From NCBI GenBank assembly GCA_026169195.1, contig JAPFEH010000001.1, positions 1 through 64,000 on the forward strand: a stretch of DNA of 64,000 nt. Direction: 5' to 3'. Each line of letters opens with the position of its first letter. Position 1 is the first letter of the stretch. The notes under the pieces are model-generated. The model had not been told where the DNA came from. It saw only the letters and a program-made list of their open reading frames with translations, and ran no database searches. Below, one piece after another: positions 40,085 to 49,732 of the stretch. Source of the stretch: Dysosmobacter sp. Its GTDB lineage: Bacteria; Bacillota; Clostridia; Oscillospirales; Oscillospiraceae. The position numbers and the translations under genes were made by a program.

Positions 40085-40109
40085 CAAACCGGCAGCCGCT
40101 CTCTATAAT
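40081..40109 (+). promoter_or_regulatory. Consensus sigma-A promoter TTGACA-17-TATAAT overlapping mscS stop codon
   Basis: -35 at 40081-40086, -10 at 40104-40109. Confidence 0.88.
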
Positions 40110-40115
40110 GTTCCC

Positions 40116-40401
40116 CAAAGCAATGAGGGAGAGGGACGGGATCCCATGCTCACAGAGAGCCGTCGGGCGGTGCAAGACGGCAGTGGAAGATCCCAGCGCC
40201 TATGGCTCCTGAGCCGGAGATTCGAGGGCGGAAACACCGCCGTTAGGGTCTTCCCGCGCACGCTGCGTCAGTGCGAAGGGGTTGTCAGACCCTGAAAGAG
40301 GCGTCCGGCCGTGAGACCGGCGCAATTTGAGTGGTACCGCGGAAGCTATGAACAGCTTTCGTCTCAAAGAACGAACGCTTTGGGACGAAGGCTGTTTTTT
40401 T
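40116..40401 (+). ncRNA. T-box leader, likely tRNA-Met responsive (specifier AUG 40202-40204)
   Basis: GAGTGGTACCGCGG at 40330-40342; terminator AACAGCTTTCGTCTCAAAG...CTTTGGGACGAAGGCTGTTTTTTT; upstream of metY. Confidence 0.9.
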
Positions 40402-40489
40402 CATCCTCGTCCCAACATCCAACCACCTGCCCGCGGCAGCGATCCCGCGGCAGCCCTGCTGTTCCAAGCATATGAAAGGAGCTTCGACT

Positions 40490-41773
40490 ATGAGCAATTA
40501 CCGTCCTGAAACCATCTGTGTCCAAGGGGGTTATACCCCCGGCAACGGGGAACCCCGCCAGATCCCCATCATCCAGTCCACCACCTTCAAGTACGCAACC
40601 TCAGAGGATATGGGCAGGCTTTTCGACTTAGAAGCCAGCGGATATTTTTACTCCCGCCTGCAAAATCCCACCTGCGATGCCGTTGCCGCTAAGATCTGCG
40701 CACTGGAGGGCGGCACCGCCGCCATGCTGACCTCCTCCGGTCAGGCAGCCAACTTCTTTGCCCTGTTCAACATTGCCTCCTGCGGAGACCATATCGTAGC
40801 TTCTTCCAGCATCTACGGCGGCACCTTCAACCTCATTTCCGTCACCATGGCAAAAATGGGCATTGAAACCACCTTCGTCAGTCCCGACTGCACGGAAGAG
40901 GAGCTGAACGCTGCGTTCCGCCCCAACACCCGCGCCGTGTTCGGCGAGACCATTGCCAATCCCGCCCTGACGGTGCTGGACATTGAAAAGTTCGCCCGCG
41001 CCGCCCACGGTCACGGCGTTCCCCTGATCGTGGACAACACCTTTGCCACCCCCGTGGGCTGCCGTCCCTTCCAGTGGGGCGCCGATATCGTCACCCATTC
41101 CACCACCAAGTACATGGACGGTCACGGCGCAGCCGTGGGCGGCGCCATTGTGGACAGCGGCCGCTTTGACTGGATGGCCCATGCAGACAAATTCCCCGGT
41201 CTGTGCACCCCCGATGAAAGCTATCACGGCATCACCTATGCGGAAAAATTCGGCAAGGAAGGCGCCTTCATCACCAAATGCACCGCTCAGCTCATGCGGG
41301 ACTTCGGCTGCACCCAGTCCCCTCAGAGCGCCTTTTATCTGAACCTCGGACTGGAAAGCCTCCATGTCCGGATGGCGCGCCACTGTGAAAACGGACAGGC
41401 CGTTGCGGAATTTCTGGCGCAGCATCCGGAGGTCGAGACTGTCCACTACTGCGGACTGCCCGAAGACCCCTACCACACGCTGGCACAAAAATATCTGCCC
41501 AACGGCTCCTGCGGCGTGGTGTCCTTTGAGCTCAAAGGCGGCCGTCCCGCTGCCGAGCGCTTCATGAGCCGGCTGAAGCTGGCAGCCATCGAGACCCATG
41601 TGGCTGACGCCCGCACCTGCTGCCTCAATCCAGCCACCTCCACCCACCGTCAGATGAGCGAGGAGCAGCTTGCCGCCGCCGGCATTCCGGCGGGTCTGAT
41701 CCGCATGAGCTGCGGCCTTGAGAGCAAGGAGGATCTGATCGAGGATATCCGCCAAGCGCTGGAGGGAGCCTGA
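40490..41773 (+). CDS. metY: O-acetylhomoserine aminocarboxypropyltransferase / sulfhydrylase
   Basis: Cys/Met PLP family: THSTTKYMDGHGAAVGG, ETCVQGGYTPGNGEPR. Confidence 0.94.
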   Translation: MSNYRPETICVQGGYTPGNGEPRQIPIIQSTTFKYATSEDMGRLFDLEASGYFYSRLQNPTCDAVAAKICALEGGTAAMLTSSGQAANFFALFNIASCGDHIVASSSIYGGTFNLISVTMAKMGIETTFVSPDCTEEELNAAFRPNTRAVFGETIANPALTVLDIEKFARAAHGHGVPLIVDNTFATPVGCRPFQWGADIVTHSTTKYMDGHGAAVGGAIVDSGRFDWMAHADKFPGLCTPDESYHGITYAEKFGKEGAFITKCTAQLMRDFGCTQSPQSAFYLNLGLESLHVRMARHCENGQAVAEFLAQHPEVETVHYCGLPEDPYHTLAQKYLPNGSCGVVSFELKGGRPAAERFMSRLKLAAIETHVADARTCCLNPATSTHRQMSEEQLAAAGIPAGLIRMSCGLESKEDLIEDIRQALEGA

Positions 41774-41774
41774 T

Positions 41775-42713
41775 ATGCCCATCAAAATCCCCAACCAGCT
41801 GCCCGCCACCGGGGTACTGACCCGGGAGAATATCTTTGTCATGACGGAAACCCGCGCCATTACACAGGATATCCGCCCTCTCCAGATCCTGCTTTTGAAC
41901 CTGATGCCCACCAAGGTGGAAACCGAAACCCAGCTGGCCCGCGTGCTGGGCAATACGCCTCTGCAGATCGAGCTGGAGCTGATCGCCCCCAGCGGCCACG
42001 TTTCCAAAAACACCGCCCAGTCTCATATGCTGGCCTTCTATAAATCCTTTGATGAGGTAAAAGACCGCACCTTTGACGGACTCATTATCACCGGCGCTCC
42101 GGTAGAGCTGATGGAGTTCGAGGAAGTGGACTACTGGCCGGAGCTGTGCCGGATCATGGAGTGGAGCAAAACCCATGTCCACTCCACGCTCCACATCTGC
42201 TGGGGAGCGCAGGCCGGTCTTTATTATCATTACGGCATCCCCAAACGGCGGCTTCCCCAAAAGCTGTTCGGCGTCTTCCAGCACACGGTGGAGGACCCCA
42301 ATTTTATTCTCTTCCGCGGCTTTGATGACACCTTCTGGGTCCCCCACTCCCGCAACACCACCGTAGACCGCGCCGATATCGAAGCCGTTCCGGAATTGAA
42401 GATCCTGTCCGCCTCTCCGGAAGCCGGCGTCTATGCTGTGAAAACCCCCCAGTGCCGGCAGGTTTTTCTGATGGGGCACGCAGAATATGATCGGGACACT
42501 CTGCGCAAGGAATATATGCGGGATCTGGCCGCCGGCGTGGAAATCCAGATGCCCCGGCATTATTTTCCGGGAGACGATCCCAGCCAATGCCCGGACATGA
42601 GCTGGCGAAGCTGTGCCCACCTGCTGTATGCCAACTGGCTCAACTACTGCGTTTATCAGACCTCTCCCTATAACATTTCGGAAATCCGCCAAGGCGTCCG
42701 CACCGAAGACTGA
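41775..42713 (+). CDS. metA: Homoserine O-acetyltransferase (MetA family, Glu111 type)
   Basis: LLNLMPTKVETE, DGLIITGAPVELMEFEEV, HICWGAQAGLYYHYGIPK. Confidence 0.94.
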   Translation: MPIKIPNQLPATGVLTRENIFVMTETRAITQDIRPLQILLLNLMPTKVETETQLARVLGNTPLQIELELIAPSGHVSKNTAQSHMLAFYKSFDEVKDRTFDGLIITGAPVELMEFEEVDYWPELCRIMEWSKTHVHSTLHICWGAQAGLYYHYGIPKRRLPQKLFGVFQHTVEDPNFILFRGFDDTFWVPHSRNTTVDRADIEAVPELKILSASPEAGVYAVKTPQCRQVFLMGHAEYDRDTLRKEYMRDLAAGVEIQMPRHYFPGDDPSQCPDMSWRSCAHLLYANWLNYCVYQTSPYNISEIRQGVRTED

Positions 42714-42741
42714 GGTCATTCCTTTCCATCCAATCTGCACA

Positions 42742-42783
42742 AAGAAGCAGACAGACACCGGTGGTGTCCGTCTGCTTCTTTTC
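42742..42783 (+). terminator. Terminator of metYA operon
   Basis: AAGAAGCAGACAGACACC-ggt-GGTGTCCGTCTGCTTCTTTT. Confidence 0.9.
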
Positions 42784-42794
42784 TGTCCGGAGGG

Positions 42795-45700
42795 TCATTC
42801 CGCCGCTTCTCCGGCAGCGGCCGGTTCTTTCTTCCTGCCGAGCTTCCGGCGTACTGCGGCAGGCAGTTCGTCAATAACTGAATAGAACACCGGGGTAAAC
42901 ACCAGTGTGACAATGGTGGAGATCACCATACCGGAAATCATGGTAATGCCCATGTCGCTCATCATTTCCAGCGTATCTCCCATGGCGGCAGCCATAGGGA
43001 CCATTGCCAGCACGGTGGTCGTCGTGGTCATCATGACCGGACGGATCCGGAGCGGGCAGGCCTTCAGAATGGCCTCTTCTCGGCTCTCTCCCATTTCCCG
43101 GCGGATCTTGATGTAGTCCACCAGAATGATGGAGCTGTTGACCACGGTACCCGCCAGCATAATCAAAGACACCAGAGAGATCATCGAGAGATCCCGTCCC
43201 GTCAGCGGAAGGGCAAACAGCGCGCCGCTAAACGCCACCGGCAGGATCATCATAACGATAATGGGCATCAGGAAGGACTCAAACTGGGCAGCCAGCACAA
43301 AGTACACCAGTCCTAGTGCCACCGCCAGCGCCACCATCAGATCGCCAAAGCTCTCCATCATATCTTCATAAGCGCCGGCAGTCTCCGCCGTATAGCCCTC
43401 CGGCATGGGATAAGCGTTCAAAATTTCCTGAACAGCCTGCGTCATGGCGGTAGTATCACCGCTGACCGTCGAGCCGGTCACAGTGACCTGACGGGACTGG
43501 TTGACGCGGCTGATGCTCTGGGGGGCCTGCACGACCTCCACAGCCGCCACATCCCCCAGCGACACATAACCGCCCATGGCAGTCGCCACCGGCATGGCCC
43601 GCAGCGCGTCCAGACTGGTGGCTGCATTTCCGTCGCCCTTGACCACCACATCAATCTCCTTATTGTCCAAAAAGACCGAAGTGGCGGTATCACCCGTCAG
43701 CTCAGAGCGGACCGCAGCGCCGATGGCAGCGGCAGTCAGGCCGTACTGAGCGGCGGCTCCCCGATTCACGGTGACCTCCACCTGCGGAACCTGCTCCGCC
43801 ACAGAGCTGGTAACATCCACCGCGTCCTCCAGACGGGAAATCTCCCGGCTCAGATCGCCGGCGATGACCGACAGCGTCTCATAATCCTCGCCGGTAATGG
43901 TAATGCCGATTTCACTGCCGCTCATCATGGAGGTCATATCCGAAGAAGTCACTGTGATCTCGCAGCCGGCAATATCCCGCAGCTGTGTCCGCAGCTCTTC
44001 AGCCACCTGCTGGCTGCTGCGGGCGCGCTCGCTCTTGTCATTCAAATTCAGCGTAATGCTGGCGGACTCCGCCTGCGCACTGTAATAAAGGTCGGTCAGC
44101 TCCTCCACCTGCTCTTCCGCGATCCGGCTGACACGGTCTGCAATGGTGGTGGTCTCCTCGACTTCCGAGCCGATGGGCATACTGACGGAAACGGAGACCT
44201 GCCCCATATCCATGGCAGGCAGCAGCACCGTGCCGGTGGAGAGACAGCAGACAAGGAAAAACGCCACCAGTACCACGGATGCCAGCATTCCCTGTTTGAG
44301 ATGATGGACAAAATAGTCCAGCAGCCGCAGATAGGCGTCATACAGCCAGCGGACTCCACTCCCCACCCTGACTGCCAGCGCCGACGGTTCTTTCCCTGCC
44401 TTTTTCAGCTGCCGCGCGTGGACCTTTGCCTCATCCAGCATCATGTAGCACAGCAGCGGCACCAGCGTCAGGGCAATGGCCATGGACCCCAGAATCAAAA
44501 AGGCGATGGTCAGGCAGAAATCGTCAAAGAGCATTCCCGCCGTGCCGCCTGTGAGTCCGATGGGAATAAACACCGCCACGGTCGTCAGCGTGGAGGCCAG
44601 TACGGATGTGGTCACCTCCCGTGTGCCGTCCACGCAGGCACTCAGCCGGTCATGTCCCTCCGCCGCGTACCGGTAAATGTTTTCCAGTACGACAATGGAG
44701 TTGTCCACAATCATACCCACGCCCATGGCAATGCCGCCCATGCTCATCATGTTCAGTGTCAGACCGCACAGGTTCATCAGCAAAAAGACTGACAAAATAC
44801 ACACCGGCATGGAAATGGCAATGGTCATGGTGGCGCTCCAGCGCCGTAGGAACAAATAGACCACCACAGCTGCCAGCAGCACACCCAGAATGATATTCTG
44901 CAGCGCTGAATTGACCACAACGTTGATAAAGTCCGAGGCCAGATAGACATTGGAATAGTGGATACTGCGGTTCTCCGCCTGCAATTCCTCCATCCGCTCC
45001 GCCACCTTCTGCGCGGTGGCATGCTCATTGGCGCCGGACTGACGGGATACCTGCAGCAGCACGCAGTGGGTCCCGTCCACCTTGGCGACGGACTCACTTT
45101 CGCTGTTTTCCAGCACCACGTCCGCCACCTCACCCAAGCGGACCGTTCCGCCCGCGGGCAGGGGCAGGATCATTCCCGCCACGTCCTCCACGCTCTGGAA
45201 GCGGGCATCGGTGCTGACGGTCAGATCCTTGGCGCCGTTGTGCAGGTCGCCGCCGGGATAGAGCAGGTTTTCCGCCGCCAGCAGCTGCGCCACATAGCTG
45301 TTGGTCAGGTTATAGCCCGCTGCCCGGGTCGCATCCAGCCGCACACTGATCTGCCGGGCAACACCGCCGCTGACAGAAACGGAAGCCACGCCCTCGATCC
45401 GCTCCAGCGCCGGCGCCACCTTGTCTTCCGCCAGACTTTGCAGCTGCGCCAGATCATCCCCCATCAGCGCCACCATGGCGGTGGGCATCAGGTCTCCGAT
45501 GTTCATGTTGATGATGACCGGCTCGGAGGCTCCGTCCGGCAGGGACAGTGCGTTGAATTTTTCCCGCAGCTTGGTAGCCGCGATGTCCAGATCCGTACCT
45601 TCCTGATAGGTAATCACCAAATTGCTCAGACCGTCAGAGGAGGTAGAGGAAACCTCTTCCACACCGGAGACGGACATAATGGCGGTCTCCAGCGGCCGGG

Positions 45701-45890
45701 TCACCAGCTCCTCCATATCTCCGGGGGTGGCTCCGTTATAATAGCTGACCACGAGCGCCATCGGCGCCTCCATGTCCGGCAGCAGAGCCATTTGCAGCCG
45801 GGTGGTGAAAACCGCGCCGAATACTGCGATCATAATGACAGCCAGCAGGGTGGTGACCTTGTGCTTGATGCAAAATTTTGCCGTACTCAT
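42795..45890 (-). CDS. RND family efflux permease (HAE1/AcrB-like)
   Basis: 1031 aa, GMGIVDNSIVVLENIYR-like GVGMIVDNSIVVLENIYR, RND repeats. Confidence 0.93.
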   Translation of the reverse strand: MSTAKFCIKHKVTTLLAVIMIAVFGAVFTTRLQMALLPDMEAPMALVVSYYNGATPGDMEELVTRPLETAIMSVSGVEEVSSTSSDGLSNLVITYQEGTDLDIAATKLREKFNALSLPDGASEPVIINMNIGDLMPTAMVALMGDDLAQLQSLAEDKVAPALERIEGVASVSVSGGVARQISVRLDATRAAGYNLTNSYVAQLLAAENLLYPGGDLHNGAKDLTVSTDARFQSVEDVAGMILPLPAGGTVRLGEVADVVLENSESESVAKVDGTHCVLLQVSRQSGANEHATAQKVAERMEELQAENRSIHYSNVYLASDFINVVVNSALQNIILGVLLAAVVVYLFLRRWSATMTIAISMPVCILSVFLLMNLCGLTLNMMSMGGIAMGVGMIVDNSIVVLENIYRYAAEGHDRLSACVDGTREVTTSVLASTLTTVAVFIPIGLTGGTAGMLFDDFCLTIAFLILGSMAIALTLVPLLCYMMLDEAKVHARQLKKAGKEPSALAVRVGSGVRWLYDAYLRLLDYFVHHLKQGMLASVVLVAFFLVCCLSTGTVLLPAMDMGQVSVSVSMPIGSEVEETTTIADRVSRIAEEQVEELTDLYYSAQAESASITLNLNDKSERARSSQQVAEELRTQLRDIAGCEITVTSSDMTSMMSGSEIGITITGEDYETLSVIAGDLSREISRLEDAVDVTSSVAEQVPQVEVTVNRGAAAQYGLTAAAIGAAVRSELTGDTATSVFLDNKEIDVVVKGDGNAATSLDALRAMPVATAMGGYVSLGDVAAVEVVQAPQSISRVNQSRQVTVTGSTVSGDTTAMTQAVQEILNAYPMPEGYTAETAGAYEDMMESFGDLMVALAVALGLVYFVLAAQFESFLMPIIVMMILPVAFSGALFALPLTGRDLSMISLVSLIMLAGTVVNSSIILVDYIKIRREMGESREEAILKACPLRIRPVMMTTTTTVLAMVPMAAAMGDTLEMMSDMGITMISGMVISTIVTLVFTPVFYSVIDELPAAVRRKLGRKKEPAAAGEAAE

Positions 45891-45893
45891 GGA

Positions 45894-47060
45894 CTATGCT
45901 TCCTCCCCGGAGACGATCCGGACCGCATCTCCGTCAGCGAGGTACGCCTGTCCCACGGTTACCAGCTTCTGCCCCGCCTGCAGGCCGGACGTGATCTCTG
46001 TTACGCCGTTTCCAGTGAGGCCCGTAGTGACCTCCACATAGCGGGCCGTGTCTCCCTCTACCACATACACATACTGGAGATCTCCATTCGTCAGCACCGC
46101 CTCAGTCGGCACCACAACGGCATTTTCCGAAACATCCGTGCGGAAGGTCACATCCGCGAACATTCCGCTGAGCAGTCCCCCCACATCGGCCGGAACCGTC
46201 AGCACCACGGCATAGAGCTTCGTCTGCGGATTGGCAGCCCGTTCCACGGAGCGGATCGTGGCGGTGAAGGTCTGGTCCGCAGCATCCACAAAGACCTCCG
46301 CGCTGCCCCCTGCCGCAAGCTTCGGCACCAGCGTTTCAGAGACGTACGCCGTCACCTTCATCTGCTCCGCCCCGTCTACCACCACCAGCGGCATGGTATT
46401 GGAGATATAGCTTCCCTCCACGGCGTTCATGGTCACCAGCGTACCGCTTTGGGGAGCCAGCACATTGCCTTCCTGATCTACGTGCTCCAGCGCCGTATCC
46501 AGCTGCTCCACGCCGCTCTTGGCATTCTGCATTCCGGCCTCCAGCTGGGCCAGCGCCGAGTTTCTGCCGGCCACAGCGTTCTGATAATTCAGCTCCGCCT
46601 GATCGACCTCCAGCTGAGAGGCAGCGCCGATCTCCAAAAGCGCCTTGGTGTTGTTCCAGTTATCCTCTGCCAGTGCTACCTGCTTATCCAGAATCCCTTT
46701 TTGATCCTGATAGCTCTGCACGGCTGCCTGATAGCTGATGCGGGCGGCGTTGTAGCCGGACAGGGCGCTGCCCAGATCCAAGGTGCACAGGACCTCCCCC
46801 GTCTGCACCTGATCGCCTGCCTGCGCATACACAGCCGTACACTTGGCGGGGGATGAGATCAGGATCACAGCTTCGTCATCCGCGCCGATCTGGCCGGAGA
46901 CCTTGTTTTCCGTGGCAATGGTATCCGGCGTCACGGTCTCTACCTGAACGGCGATGCCCTCCGGAGCCGTTTCTTCCGTCGGCGTCTCCCCGCCGCAGGC
47001 GCTCAGGGTCCATGCCAGCGCACCGGCCAGCAGTCCCGCCAAAATTTTCCGATGGTTCAT
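45894..47060 (-). CDS. RND efflux periplasmic-adaptor-type (MFP) lipoprotein
   Basis: Lipobox LSAC, barrel-sandwich and coiled coil, GLQAGQKLVTVG. Confidence 0.9.
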   Translation of the reverse strand: MNHRKILAGLLAGALAWTLSACGGETPTEETAPEGIAVQVETVTPDTIATENKVSGQIGADDEAVILISSPAKCTAVYAQAGDQVQTGEVLCTLDLGSALSGYNAARISYQAAVQSYQDQKGILDKQVALAEDNWNNTKALLEIGAASQLEVDQAELNYQNAVAGRNSALAQLEAGMQNAKSGVEQLDTALEHVDQEGNVLAPQSGTLVTMNAVEGSYISNTMPLVVVDGAEQMKVTAYVSETLVPKLAAGGSAEVFVDAADQTFTATIRSVERAANPQTKLYAVVLTVPADVGGLLSGMFADVTFRTDVSENAVVVPTEAVLTNGDLQYVYVVEGDTARYVEVTTGLTGNGVTEITSGLQAGQKLVTVGQAYLADGDAVRIVSGEEA

Positions 47061-47072
47061 AGGGTCCTCCTG

Positions 47073-48482
47073 TCAGTTCAAAACGCCGCGCTCCACAGCC
47101 CAGCGATAGGTGTTATACGATGAAAAAAGCTCATTGGATGCAATGCGTACCGTTTCCTCTGCCTGCTGGAGACTGTCCTTGGCATCCAGCAGAGCATTCT
47201 CTGAAATCGTTCCCTGCTGGTGGCGCAGCTCCGCAGCAGCGTAAGACGCCTTTTCACATTCCAGAGAAACCTTGGCGCTGTCCAGAACCTGCTTGTTATC
47301 CAGAACCTGCGCGTACAGGGCACGGAACTTCAGCTCGTAGGTCTGCAGCGTATTGTTATATGTATACTGCGCCGTTTCCCATGTGCGCTTCGCCGTCCGG
47401 AAGCCGTATTTCTCCTCGTTGTAACCGTATTCACTGGCGTCATCCTTATAGGTCTCCTGCGCATCCTCCAGCGTTTTGGCCGCGTCATAAAGATCGTAGC
47501 TCTTCGCCTGATAAGTCAGCAGGTCCTTTTCCAGATCCATCGCTGCCAGCTGCTTCTCCCGCACCTCCGGCACCGCGCCCAGCACGATCTCTCCGGTCTG
47601 CTGTGCGCCGATCAGCTGCTCCAGCTGCGTTTTGAGGCTTCGAATGTTCATGCGCAGCGTTTCCAATCCACTTTGCAGCTGACTTCTTCCCGCCTTGGTC
47701 TGCTGCAGCTGCAAGGCGGACACCTGCCCCATCTGATACCGCAGTTCCATTTCCTCTGTCGTGCGGTTCAGCGCCGCCAGCTGCCGCTGCAGCTGCTCCT
47801 CCTGAATTTCCATGGCCTGCAGCGCAATATATGTGCTCTCGCCAGCCACCACGATCTGATCCTGCAGGTTGGTCAGCTGCCGCACCAGATCCGCATTGTC
47901 CTTCTGCATATCCCCTTCCTTGATGGCGTCAAACTTTTCCCGCACGGCGTCATAAGCCTGCTCCAGCTGGTCATAGGTTTTATCCCGCTCATATTCGCCC
48001 ACCATGCCCGGCGGGATCGTCACCAGGCCCCATTGCGCCTTGGCGATCTCATTGAGCTGCTGGCGCAGATCCTCGTACAGCTCATCATAATCAATGTCCT
48101 CAATGGTATCGATATTCCCCTGCAGGGCAAGGATCTGCAGATTGTTCTCCCGCATCCGGGATTCCATATTGCCGAAGGACAGCTGTCCCGCGGGGTCCGG
48201 CTGCAATACGGACAGCTCCGGATTGAAGCCGCCGGTGGTCAAGGTGCCCTCCTGTACCGGAGCGGTCTCTTTTCCCGTGGTGGGAGGCTCCTGCTCCGCT
48301 GTCTCTCCCGTGTCTCCTTCAGTCCGCGGAGCTTCCGCCGCATCCGCTTCTCCGGTCTGCGCTTCCTCCTGCGACTCCTCCGGCGCACGGCTGTCCGCCG
48401 ATTCCCCCGCAAAGGCCGCCGTTGCCAGCAGAGAGCCTCCCAGTGCCAGCGCCAGCAGCCACACCATCATGTTCTTCTTCAT
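47073..48482 (-). CDS. TolC-family-like long coiled-coil exported protein
   Basis: Signal peptide, acidic/Pro-rich linker, two TolC-like helical repeats (QLQRQLAALNRTTEEMELRYQMGQVSALQLQQTK; ELRHQQGTISENALLDAKDSLQQAEE). Confidence 0.8.
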   Translation of the reverse strand: MKKNMMVWLLALALGGSLLATAAFAGESADSRAPEESQEEAQTGEADAAEAPRTEGDTGETAEQEPPTTGKETAPVQEGTLTTGGFNPELSVLQPDPAGQLSFGNMESRMRENNLQILALQGNIDTIEDIDYDELYEDLRQQLNEIAKAQWGLVTIPPGMVGEYERDKTYDQLEQAYDAVREKFDAIKEGDMQKDNADLVRQLTNLQDQIVVAGESTYIALQAMEIQEEQLQRQLAALNRTTEEMELRYQMGQVSALQLQQTKAGRSQLQSGLETLRMNIRSLKTQLEQLIGAQQTGEIVLGAVPEVREKQLAAMDLEKDLLTYQAKSYDLYDAAKTLEDAQETYKDDASEYGYNEEKYGFRTAKRTWETAQYTYNNTLQTYELKFRALYAQVLDNKQVLDSAKVSLECEKASYAAAELRHQQGTISENALLDAKDSLQQAEETVRIASNELFSSYNTYRWAVERGVLN

Positions 48483-48488
48483 GGTTTG

Positions 48489-49097
48489 TCACCTCTCACC
48501 GCGCTTTGCGCTTCCACGTTTCAAAATATCCAGCCGGATCAGCAGCTCCCGGCGGCACGACTCCGCCTGCTGCGGCCGGGCCATGGCATCGGTCACGTTC
48601 ATCACCATTGCCGTCAGCGACAGGATAAAGGCCTCTCTGGCCTGTTCCGGATCCTGAAAGGATGCGGCATCCGCCTGCTCCCGTACCACTTCCCACATCA
48701 AAAGTGCCAGACGTTCCTCCCCGATCACCCGCAGCAGAAGGACAGGATTGAGACGCAGGATCTCCACCCCCCGCAAAAACAGCGGATCTGTCACTTCCCG
48801 CCGTGTCACCCGATCAAAGCACCACAGCTGTGTTTGAAAGAAATCGCCATCATACTGCATGAGGATCTTCCGGTATTCCTCCAGAAAATGCCGCATCATG
48901 CTGCTCTGTAAATAAAAGAACAGATCCTCCTTATCGGAAAAATACTGATAAAAGCTCCCCCGGGGGATCCTTGCCCGATGGACGATCTGATTGATGGACG
49001 CCTCCTCAAAGGGAACACTTGTAAATTCCGCCCAAGCCGCCTCCAGAAAGCGGTTCCGCTTCTCCTCCGGCAAGCGGAGGAAGGTATCCGTACACAT
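48489..49097 (-). CDS. TetR family transcriptional regulator
   Basis: FLEAAWAEFTSVPFEEASINQIVHRARIPRGSFYQYFSDKEDLFFY; start trimmed to MCTDTFLRL. Confidence 0.92.
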   Translation of the reverse strand: MCTDTFLRLPEEKRNRFLEAAWAEFTSVPFEEASINQIVHRARIPRGSFYQYFSDKEDLFFYLQSSMMRHFLEEYRKILMQYDGDFFQTQLWCFDRVTRREVTDPLFLRGVEILRLNPVLLLRVIGEERLALLMWEVVREQADAASFQDPEQAREAFILSLTAMVMNVTDAMARPQQAESCRRELLIRLDILKRGSAKRGER

Positions 49098-49110
49098 GAC
49101 AGCCTCCTTA

Positions 49111-49146
49111 TATGACAGGGTGTCGTAAAATGACAACATGTCATTT
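49111..49146. promoter_or_regulatory. Two abutting TGACA-N3-TGTC palindromes upstream of tetR
   Basis: TATGACA-GGG-TGTCGTA (49111-49127) and AAATGACA-ACA-TGTCATTT (49128-49146). Confidence 0.75.
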
Positions 49147-49338
49147 ATTATACGAAGCCGCCTGCGGCCTGTCAATCGTTCCAATCGTCTGTTTCCGTTA
49201 ACTTTTTGTGAAGAATGCGTCCTCCTGTGCCCCATCCGTTGCGCCGCGCAGTATGTTTCTTTTTCGGATAACTGATTCACTCCGCAACCATCAAGCGGAA
49301 CAGAAAAGACCGGCGCACTGCCTCCAGTGCGCCGGCCT

Positions 49339-49731
49339 TCAATCTCTGTTTTCTTTTCGGCATTCTGCCCGCCACGCGGCCAGCTCCGCCTCGTCCCGAT
49401 CCTCCAGACCATGCAGGCCGCCCCGGCGCTCCATGTGGTGCGTCAATTCGTGGGACAGCGTGATCCGCAGCTCCGTCCGCCATGCTTCCTCTGTCCACTT
49501 CTCCTGCTGTGCCAATGCCGCAAAGGATCCATGGTAAAGATTGATATATCTCCCCAGACAATCCTCGCAATACTCGCCCAGAATATACAGTGTTCCTTCC
49601 GGAAAGTCCGGATCCGGCACGGTATCTTCCAGCAGGTTCACGCCTCCGTTGAGGCCTTCAAACAGCTGTGGCGGAAAGGCTTCTGCCAGTTCATCCAGCA
49701 GTTCGCCCGTTTGGTGGAAGGACAGGATCAT
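49339..49731 (-). CDS. Zincin-like metallopeptidase family protein
   Basis: LSHELTHHMERRGGLHGLEDRDEAEL (HExxH...H). Confidence 0.85.
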   Translation of the reverse strand: MILSFHQTGELLDELAEAFPPQLFEGLNGGVNLLEDTVPDPDFPEGTLYILGEYCEDCLGRYINLYHGSFAALAQQEKWTEEAWRTELRITLSHELTHHMERRGGLHGLEDRDEAELAAWRAECRKENRD

Positions 49732-49732
49732 C

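Noticed and set aside
44958-46856. 632-aa plus-strand ORF
   Set aside because: Antisense to RND permease and adaptor; no domain.
47220-48911. 563-aa plus-strand ORF
   Set aside because: Antisense to TolC-like and tetR genes.
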